From contig NZ_RZNY01000018.1 in NCBI RefSeq assembly GCF_003994475.1, positions 34,042-98,041 on the forward strand: a DNA stretch of 64,000 nucleotides. Direction: 5' to 3'. The stretch is from Paenibacillus anaericanus. GTDB taxonomy: Bacteria > Bacillota > Bacilli > Paenibacillales > Paenibacillaceae. The position numbers were made by a program, and so were the translations under genes. Shown here in pieces: positions 20,098 to 27,882 of the stretch (within the stretch, counting starts at the first letter, position 1; the number at the start of each line of letters is the position of its first letter). The notes below the pieces were generated by a model that had not been told where the DNA came from, ran no database searches, and saw only the letters and a program-made list of their open reading frames with translations.

Positions 20098-20132
20098 GTA
20101 AAAATACAAATAAGCCGAACCATTAGTTCGAC
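20098..20132 (-). terminator. Intrinsic terminator between array 2 and cas3
   Basis: Read leftwards, GTCGAAC pairs with GTTCGGC (one G-U) around TAATG and is followed by TTATTTGTATTTTT. It would end the array 2 transcript before cas3. Confidence 0.7.
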
Positions 20133-20236
20133 CTACATTTTACATAATGATCCATTTGTCAGAACTTCATTATCCTTCGGACAACCTGAACTTGCTTTTA
20201 TCTTCCCGCTTATAATCATTTCATGATCCCTATTGT

Positions 20237-20268
20237 ACATTTATTAACGCGTCAACGAGGAATGTGAC
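20237..20268 (-). repeat. Degenerate terminal repeat of CRISPR array 2
   Basis: 19 of the last 26 positions match the array 2 repeat (it ends GAGGAATGTGAC). It is 64 bp from the first intact repeat. A further short remnant, TGATGTGAC, ends at 20299. This is the eroded trailer end of the array. Confidence 0.6.
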
Positions 20269-20332
20269 TGATATCTCAGTTGTTTGTCCTTGATGTGACC
20301 TGGCACTGCTAAAACATGGTCACTAACTTGGA

Positions 20333-23300
20333 ATTTCAATCCACACATCCACGTGGGATGTGACGTCCGACAGGCCCCCGATTTGACCAAATCACCTAGC
20401 ATTTCAATCCACACATCCACGTGGGATGTGACCATTAAATCAGACTATAGCGCTTGCGATATGTTTATTTCAATCCACACATCCACGCGGGATGTGACAT
20501 ATCATGACGTGCTTTCTGTGACATCGGATCTCATATTTCAATCCACACATCCACGTGGGATGTGACAAATTTAAGTTCTCGGTGTTCTCACTCATTCCTA
20601 TTTCAATCCACACATCCACGTGGGATGTGACATAAACCACGCGCCGATGAGCGCAATAAGGAGACCATTTCAATCCACACATCCACGTGGGATGTGACAA
20701 TGCATACAACCGAGGAAAAGCAACTCATCAAAATTTCAATCCACACATCCACGTGGGATGTGACCGATTGGGGACCGATATTGGAAGTGTCTACTTCTAT
20801 TTCAATCCACACATCCACGTGGGATGTGACCCCAAACCCGAAGTATCGGTATGAGGACGACCACTAATTTCAATCCACACATCCACGTGGGATGTGACAT
20901 CGAGGCCATAAACGATATTACACGGCGTACAGGATTTCAATCCACACATCCACGTGGGATGTGACCACAGCTGCATGCCATACCAGTAAACGTAATGGAT
21001 ATTTCAATCCACACATCCACGTGGGATGTGACTCGTACATCCATGTCGCATAATCGCAAACAAAAAATTTCAATCCACACATCCACGTGGGATGTGACTT
21101 TAAACTTTCATTATGACGTTCTTTTAATTTTATTTCAATCCACACATCCACGTGGGATGTGACTGTAATTAATCAAGCGGGATCAACGTTCAATGGTATT
21201 TCAATCCACACATCCACGTGGGATGTGACTTGACGCAAGCCCAAGGAGATATGCACGATTTACGATTTCAATCCACACATCCACGTGGGATGTGACTTTT
21301 GATCGCAATAAACGCCGTCATGAACCAAATCATTTCAATCCACACATCCACGTGGGTTGTGACAACGTACAGCCGATCTTCTCGGAAATATGAAAATATT
21401 TCAATCCACACATCCACGTGGGATGTGACGATGATGTACTCGGTCTATCGATACTGAGTACAATTTCAATCCACACATCCACGTGGGATGTGACTACCTA
21501 CCTGAAAGGATGGACAAGCCATGGGATATATTTCAATCCACACATCCACGTGGGATGTGACTGGATTACGACACAGTATGGGGACACTTTTGTTAATTTC
21601 AATCCACACATCCACGTGGGATGTGACAGTTTCGTCCTACTGCTCAATATCTTTAATGTTGATTTCAATCCACACATCCACGTGGGATGTGACTTAGATT
21701 CCAATCTACCAATGCTAACTCTGGATAATTTCAATCCACACATCCACGTGGGATGTGACAAGGCTAAAGTGATAAGCCCTTTATATCCAATTTGATTTCA
21801 ATCCACACATCCACGTGGGATGTGACCATCACTGTGAATAAAACCGTTCATAAGAATTGGAGATTTCAATCCACACATCCACGTGGGATGTGACGTATAA
21901 CCTTTATGTTACCGACAACGGAGGACAATTTCAATCCACACATCCACGTGGGATGTGACACCATATTTAATTGGAGTTATATTAGTACTAGGTATTTCAA
22001 TCCACACATCCACGTGGGATGTGACTATGAGTACAGGAATATTCCCAAGATGCGCAAAATTTCAATCCACACATCCACGTGGGATGTGACGTTCAACTGA
22101 TTGAGGAGTATTTGTATTACTAACCGATTTCAATCCACACATCCACGTGGGATGTGACGTCGAAATCGAACTCGGAACCGGAGGAAAAGGAGATTTCAAT
22201 CCACACATCCACGTGGGATGTGACACCTAAACGCAATGAATTCGATGATTGCTAAGATATTTCAATCCACACATCCACGTGGGATGTGACGAATACGGTC
22301 TGGATCATCATTGTTAACCACAGGATTTCAATCCACACATCCACGTGGGATGTGACAACGGAGGTTTGAATGATTAACCCTTATAGGGGAATTTCAATCC
22401 ACACATCCACGTGGGATGTGACTGCCGCTAGATAATCGTTTGATCTGATCTAATGATTTCAATCCACACATCCACGTGGGATGTGACATTTTTACTTGGT
22501 GTCATAGTGGCGTCTTCTGTCGATTTCAATCCACACATCCACGTGGGATGTGACAACTGTAATCAAAAGATTTTGGTGTACATCTAAAATTTCAATCCAC
22601 ACATCCACGTGGGATGTGACGTAACGAATACCTCAGAGAATTTATACGAGATACAATTTCAATCCACACATCCACGTGGGATGTGACGCCTTATCCGGTG
22701 TCTGGGGAGCTTATGGATTTTATTTCAATCCACACATCCACGTGGGATGTGACGATGTTACAATAGCAGATACAGGGACAACTACAAATTTCAATCCACA
22801 CATCCACGTGGGATGTGACAATTGAAAATGAAGTTATTGAAATTATGGATAAAATTTCAATCCACACATCCACGTGGGATGTGACTCAAACAAATTCACT
22901 ATAAACTCTTCGGGTTTCGATTTCAATCCACACATCCACGTGGGATGTGACGATATCCTTAATAAAGACGAAAAGGCAAAAGAAATATTTCAATCCACAC
23001 ATCCACGTGGGATGTGACTGGAGCCGGGCAACTATTTGTCGTTTACTGTTAGGATTTCAATCCACACATCCACGTGGGATGTGACTAGTGTACGTCTGTT
23101 TCGTGACCATCAACAACTAAATTTCAATCCACACATCCACGTGGGATGTGACTAGTGTACGTCTGTTTCGTGACCATCAACAACTAAATTTCAATCCACA
23201 CATCCACGTGGGATGTGACTAGTGTACGTCTGTTTCGTGACCATCAACAACTAAATTTCAATCCACACATCCACGTGGGATGTGACGCGGTCTAGGGGTA

Positions 23301-23951
23301 AAGCCCCTACTGACGAGGTCAATTTCAATCCACACATCCACGTGGGATGTGACAGGAACGCCACAGAGAGAGCTCACCTAACTGGACATTTCAATCCACA
23401 CATCCACGTGGGATGTGACAGATAGACCATTTACTAGCCAAGGTGGAGAACGTATTTCAATCCACACATCCACGTGGGATGTGACTGAGACACAGGCTAT
23501 AAAGGATCAACTCGTTATTAAATTTCAATCCACACATCCACGTGGGATGTGACGTAAGGAAGCCAAAGCGAAGTTAATGTTTGAGAATTTCAATCCACAC
23601 ATCCACGTGGGATGTGACTAGTAGAGTCATTCAAGATCAGCAAGGCTATGTTTATTTCAATCCACACATCCACGTGGGATGTGACGTGATATCTTTTTAG
23701 GTGTAACTAATACCTCAGAATTTCAATCCACACATCCACGTGGGATGTGACTTAGGGAGGGAAAACAATGATTCCAGAGTTAAAAATTTCAATCCACACA
23801 TCCACGTGGGATGTGACGTTTGACGATGAACAACCCTACAATAACGATTGCTAATTTCAATCCACACATCCACGTGGGATGTGACAGTTCTATGAACTTG
23901 TAAGCTGTGTTGCTTTTAAATTTCAATCCACACATCCACGTGGGATGTGAC
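20333..23951 (-). CRISPR. CRISPR array 2, type I-C, 55 repeats and 54 spacers
   Basis: 55 copies of a 32-bp repeat, in transcribed orientation starting GTCACATCCCACGTGGATGT and ending GTGGATTGAAAT. CACATCC pairs with GGATGTG. Compared with array 1 it differs at four positions: two covary in the stem (G-C to A-T) and two are in the loop. The repeats at 20467 and 21332 carry single changes. The trailer is at the left (degenerate repeat at 20237) and the leader at the right. Three consecutive spacers (23086-23120, 23153-23187, 23220-23254) are identical. No cas gene adjoins its leader, but the cas operon lies directly after its trailer. Confidence 0.98.
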
Positions 23952-24120
23952 AGCGAATTTTAAGCAAAAATGAACTAATATTCGCATTTCGAGTGTATAG
24001 ATTGGTTTAATTTGCCTGATTTTTTTCGATTATCCTCTTTTGGAGATTTAAATTTCTATTATAAGGTAATTTATCGGTGCGAATCTCCCTGGAATTTTAT
24101 GTGCGCTTTACATTCGCACC
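23952..24120 (-). promoter_or_regulatory. Leader of CRISPR array 2
   Basis: AT-rich leader ending in the palindrome GGTGCGAAT (24076-24084) facing ATTCGCACC (24112-24120), with a TCCCTGGAATTTTATGTGCG-type interior closely matching the array 1 leader. The repeat-proximal ~100 bp differs from that of array 1. A TATAAT-like element read leftwards lies near 24055-24062. Confidence 0.7.
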
Positions 24121-24543
24121 GTATAAATAGCTTTGTTTTTTACTAATTTTATTCGACAACGATGTAGAAGTCTTATTGGTTTACCTAAACCCTGAGTCCC
24201 CAAAGGCAGTCTCGTTATATTATTAATGATCTGTTCTTACAATTCTTGTTTCATCTGCGATACCTCGAGTTCATTGTAGTCATCATTCTATATTCTCAAC
24301 ATTCGACAGCAATAAATCATCTTTACCTCCAAATTTTAACATGGAAGAATAAATAAACCAACAAGCACTTGGCTTGTTGATCACTAATTCACATATATAA
24401 ACATACGTATTTATCCATCGAACCCACTGCCAACGGATCTCCCAAGTATATAAATTATACAAGGGGTGACATATATTTGAGTTATCCCGAATCAAACTAG
24501 CTCTGACGGACTATATTTAAATCTTATGAAAAGGATGATCCAC
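24121..24543. other. Non-coding region beside array 2 leader
   Basis: 423 bp with no convincing gene. At array 1 the equivalent place is occupied by cas2, but I see no cas2-like coding sequence here in any frame. A 70-codon reverse-strand frame (24283-24495) starts with TTG and lacks a clear ribosome binding site. Confidence 0.4.
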
Positions 24544-24752
24544 ATGAAACTCACACTTAAGAAGTTAACCCTTTCGTTGTTGGTATTTTTTCTTTATTTT
24601 GCATTCTATTCACTTTGCTCAGGGACGTGATTTTCGGATATATCACTATTCCTCGTCCTTATGACATTGTAATCCATATGGCAGCTTCAGCCTTAGTCAT
24701 CTTAATATCTTTGATACTGACAAGTCTTCTAGTTAATAATGATCAACCCTAG
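24544..24752 (+). pseudogene. Small two-helix membrane protein interrupted by a frameshift
   Basis: An ATG at 24544 with AAAGGATG upstream opens a frame encoding MKLTLKKLTLSLLVFFLYFA and on to a TGA at 24628. From the same point the -1 frame continues with GTG ATT TTC (VIFGYITIPRPYDIVIHMAA) through a second hydrophobic helix to a TAG at 24750-24752. The two halves join into one plausible ~68-residue protein with two membrane helices. Either the gene is frameshifted, the sequence has an error, or a programmed shift is used. I do not recognise the family. Confidence 0.45.
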
Positions 24753-24808
24753 ACAAAGTCAACTATGCTATCGAAACCTTCCAGAGGACACTCATCTTAT
24801 TTTTGTAA

Positions 24809-25855
24809 TTACACTTTTTCCTCCACGAGTAAACCTAGCTCCTGATTCTTCTTCTTAAACCGCTCGTTATGTGAGGATACATACGCCATTCTCGTGGCCT
24901 CTGGATCCATATACAGTTTGGCGCTGTTAAGTGCCAATACAGCGTCCGTAAACGTTCCAGCAATCAGTCCCACTTTGCTGCCATAAGATGCGAAATCGCC
25001 TGCGCCGAAGATGCCAGGGATATTGGTCGTCATGCGCTCGCCTACATTCGCGTTCCATTCCCCCAGGTCGAGGCCCCAATCACGGATTGGGCCGAAATCA
25101 CTCTTCATCCCGTGATTCACGATGACTGCATCAACCTCCAGTTGTTCTTGCTCTTCCGTTTCTATATGTGCAATTGTCACTTGTTCGATACTTGTTCCAT
25201 TATTGCTATGTAACGCCCCAACTGCATACGGTGTGCGCACATCTACCGAGGACTGTTTCATCCGAGACACGTTTCGCTCATGTCCGCCAAAGCTATCGCG
25301 TCGGTGTACTACCGTTACATGCGCGGCAATCGACTCCAACTCATTCGCCCAGTCTACCGCCGAATCCCCGCCTCCAGAGATCAGTACTCGTTTGTCCCGG
25401 AATACTTCCAGCTCCTGCACCGTATAGTACAGGTTCGTCACTTCGTAGCGATCTGCTCCTTCGATCTCCAGCTTCGCCTGCTTACGCATGCCATAACCGA
25501 TGGTCAGGATTACCGTACGTGTATGGTGCCGCTCGCCACTTGATGAGGTCAAGATAAAAGTACCGTCCGGCTGACGATCGAAGTCTATAATTTGCTGACC
25601 AAGCACAATCGTAGGCTCGAAGGTGCTCGCTTGCTCGATTAACTGGGAAGTTAATTGCTCGCAGCGAATCGGTGGCACACCACCGACATCCCAGATGATC
25701 TTCTCGGGATAAGTAAGCAGCCGCCCGCCTAGCTGATCTTGGGCTTCAATTAGCTTCGTCTTTAATTCACGCATGCCGCTGTAAAATGTCGTATATAATC
25801 CGGCAGGCCCTCCGCCGATAATCGTCACGTCATAAAGCTCCAATGTTTCGTTCAT
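24809..25855 (-). CDS. NAD(P)/FAD-dependent oxidoreductase, ferredoxin/flavodoxin-NADP reductase (YumC-like)
   Basis: 348 residues from the ATG at 25855 (GGAGG 7 bases before it; a GTG two codons upstream is less well spaced). The FAD-binding [17 protein letters not shown] is at the N-terminus. An NADPH-binding [16 protein letters not shown] lies mid-protein, and the C-terminal [20 protein letters not shown] closes the FAD site. There is no CxxC redox pair, which separates it from thioredoxin reductase and points to the thioredoxin-reductase-like ferredoxin-NADP+ reductases of Bacillus. It follows the ABC transporter gene by 40 bp behind a Fur box, so it may reduce iron or siderophores, but this role is inferred from position. 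Confidence 0.85.
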   Translation of the reverse strand: MNETLELYDVTIIGGGPAGLYTTFYSGMRELKTKLIEAQDQLGGRLLTYPEKIIWDVGGVPPIRCEQLTSQLIEQASTFEPTIVLGQQIIDFDRQPDGTFILTSSSGERHHTRTVILTIGYGMRKQAKLEIEGADRYEVTNLYYTVQELEVFRDKRVLISGGGDSAVDWANELESIAAHVTVVHRRDSFGGHERNVSRMKQSSVDVRTPYAVGALHSNNGTSIEQVTIAHIETEEQEQLEVDAVIVNHGMKSDFGPIRDWGLDLGEWNANVGERMTTNIPGIFGAGDFASYGSKVGLIAGTFTDAVLALNSAKLYMDPEATRMAYVSSHNERFKKKNQELGLLVEEKV

Positions 25856-25895
25856 TTTCACGCCTCCGCATTTGTAATTTTGATGTTACTGATCT

Positions 25896-27611
25896 TTAAG
25901 TTCCAAACTGAGCTCGATGCAAGCGGCTGTATGTACCACCCACTGCAATCAATTCCTCATGTCTGCCCTGTTCAACAATTCCCTGATCCGCAACTACGAT
26001 AATGCGGTCCGCATTTTTGATCGTTGCCAATCGGTGGGCGATCACAAGTGTCGTGCGTCCCTGTGAAAGTTCCGAGAGCGCCAATTGAATGGCGGCTTCC
26101 GTCTCGGTATCCAATGCCGATGTCGCTTCATCCAAAATGAGGATAGGTGGATTCTTCAAGAACATTCGTGCAATGGATAGACGCTGCTTCTGTCCGCCGG
26201 ACATCTTCACGCCCCGTTCTCCAATAAACGTATCCAGTCCGTCCGGTTGCGATAGAATTAACTCTTCCAACTGCGCTCTCTTCGCCGCCTCCCAGATCTG
26301 CGATTCGGATGCATCCAGCTTGCCATAGGCGATATTCTCTCGGATGGTACCGTCAAACAGGAACACATCCTGCTGCACAATGCCGATATGTGAACGCAGC
26401 GATTCCAACGTCATCTGGCGAATATCGATGCCATCTATGGTAATCGAACCTTCGTCTACATCGTAGAAACGTGGCAACAGTGAACATAGCGTCGTCTTCC
26501 CAGCGCCAGATGGACCTACCAGTGCGACCGTTTCCCCGGCCCGAATGGATAGATCTACTCCACTTAGCACCTTCTCCTTGTTCTCATAACCGAAGGTTAC
26601 CCCACTGTAGGTAATATCACCTTTTACTTCTGTAATCGGCTTCGCATCCGGCGCATCATCCACATCCGGCTCGGTTTCTAGCAGCTCTAGGTATCTTTTA
26701 AATCCGGCAATCCCTTTCGGGTACGTCTCGATCACAGAGTTAATCTGCTGAATCGGACCAAGAAACACGTTGGATAACATCACAAAAGCGATAAACTCCC
26801 CGTATGACATCCGATTCTGAATGACAAACCACGTTCCGCACACAAGCACAAACAACGAAACACATTTCATTAGAATAAAACTAAGCGAAGAGTTCCAGGC
26901 CATAATCCGATAGGTGATCAGCTTGGTCAAGCGAAAGCGATTGTTGTTCTCCGCAAAGCGTGAGATTTCATGTTGCTCATTAGCGAACGCCTGAACGACA
27001 CGGATTCCACTAACATTGTTCTCCACACGAGCGTTGTAGTCAGCAATATCTGCGAACATGCGCTTGAAGGCAGCCGACATTTTGCTACTGAAAAATAGAG
27101 ACAAATAAATCATAAGCGGGACAATGATAAAGGTTAGTACCGCCATCTGCCAGTTGATGCTGAGCATAATACCGAACACGCCGACGAGCGTCATGACCGC
27201 GATAAATAAATCCTCTGGTCCGTGATGCGCAATTTCCCCAATGTCCATCAAATCATTCGTCATTCGGGACACGAGATGTCCCGTCTTATTATTATCGAAG
27301 AAACGAAATGATAGCTTTTGCACTCGGTCGAACAGCTTCTTGCGCATATCCGATTCGATGCTAATCCCCAGCTTGTGTCCCCAGTAAGTCACCACAAAAT
27401 GTAATGCGGCACTAACAACATAGATGCCCAGCAAGCCGAGACATGAATATAAGATCCATTTCCAGTTACCGCTTGGTAGTAAATCATCCACCACCTTGTT
27501 AACAGCAACAGGGAATACTAATTCCAACAAAGCGGCTATGATAGCGCAGGTGAAATCTAATATAAACAGACCTTTGTATGGGCGGTAATAAGCGAAAAAG
27601 CGACGAAGCAT
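25896..27611 (-). CDS. ABC transporter, fused permease and ATPase (multidrug/exporter type)
   Basis: 571-residue half-transporter with GGAGG before the ATG. An exporter-type six-helix domain (about 15-310) is followed by a nucleotide-binding domain with Walker A GPSGAGKTT, Q-loop, signature MSGGQKQRLSIAR, Walker B ILILDEATSALD and the H-loop VIAHRLATI. It should act as a homodimer. A good Fur box lies 59 bp upstream and the next gene is the reductase, so it is probably iron-regulated and may export a siderophore or related metabolite. The substrate is not evident from sequence. Confidence 0.9.
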   Translation of the reverse strand: MLRRFFAYYRPYKGLFILDFTCAIIAALLELVFPVAVNKVVDDLLPSGNWKWILYSCLGLLGIYVVSAALHFVVTYWGHKLGISIESDMRKKLFDRVQKLSFRFFDNNKTGHLVSRMTNDLMDIGEIAHHGPEDLFIAVMTLVGVFGIMLSINWQMAVLTFIIVPLMIYLSLFFSSKMSAAFKRMFADIADYNARVENNVSGIRVVQAFANEQHEISRFAENNNRFRLTKLITYRIMAWNSSLSFILMKCVSLFVLVCGTWFVIQNRMSYGEFIAFVMLSNVFLGPIQQINSVIETYPKGIAGFKRYLELLETEPDVDDAPDAKPITEVKGDITYSGVTFGYENKEKVLSGVDLSIRAGETVALVGPSGAGKTTLCSLLPRFYDVDEGSITIDGIDIRQMTLESLRSHIGIVQQDVFLFDGTIRENIAYGKLDASESQIWEAAKRAQLEELILSQPDGLDTFIGERGVKMSGGQKQRLSIARMFLKNPPILILDEATSALDTETEAAIQLALSELSQGRTTLVIAHRLATIKNADRIIVVADQGIVEQGRHEELIAVGGTYSRLHRAQFGT

Positions 27612-27669
27612 ACATATCCTCCTTTATTACAAGCCCTGATGTCACTTGTACTTCAGTAATTAGCTCGAT

Positions 27670-27688
27670 GATATTGATTATCATTTTC
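27670..27688 (-). promoter_or_regulatory. Fur box upstream of ABC transporter/reductase pair
   Basis: GATATTGATTATCATTTTC matches 17 of 19 positions of the Fur consensus GATAATGATTATCATTATC. It lies 59 bp before the ABC transporter start and should repress the two-gene operon when iron is plentiful. Confidence 0.8.
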
Positions 27689-27781
27689 ATTAAGCTTAAA
27701 GTATAAATGACCTATCCAACTGTGACAATGGATTTTTTGAATTTTTTATATGGCAAATCTTCATTTCTGCGTTCAGACATC

Positions 27782-27827
27782 AAAAAAAGCCATCCGCCAA
27801 AGTCAGCGAACACTTTGGAGACAGCTC
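27782..27827 (-). terminator. Intrinsic terminator after the first AraC-SBP gene
   Basis: Read leftwards, CCAAAGT pairs with ACTTTGG around an 8-base loop, extended by weaker outer pairs, and is followed by seven T residues. Confidence 0.75.
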
Positions 27828-27882
27828 TCTTTGACCATTTTCCCGCAATATCATCATTGAATTGTGTGTATATTTGACTCGC

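Noticed and set aside
20244..22873. Open frames across CRISPR array 2 with SHPTWMCGLK or FNPHIHVGCD repeats
   Set aside because: Same artefact: translated CRISPR repeats.
24121..24300. Possible cas2 remnant adjoining the array 2 leader
   Set aside because: No frame shows the Cas2 C-terminus (IGIKASLDLEGPLIL-like), and similarity to array 1 stops at the palindrome.
24283..24495. 70-codon reverse-strand frame next to the array 2 leader
   Set aside because: TTG start without a Shine-Dalgarno sequence, odd Trp-rich composition and no recognisable family. It may be chance.
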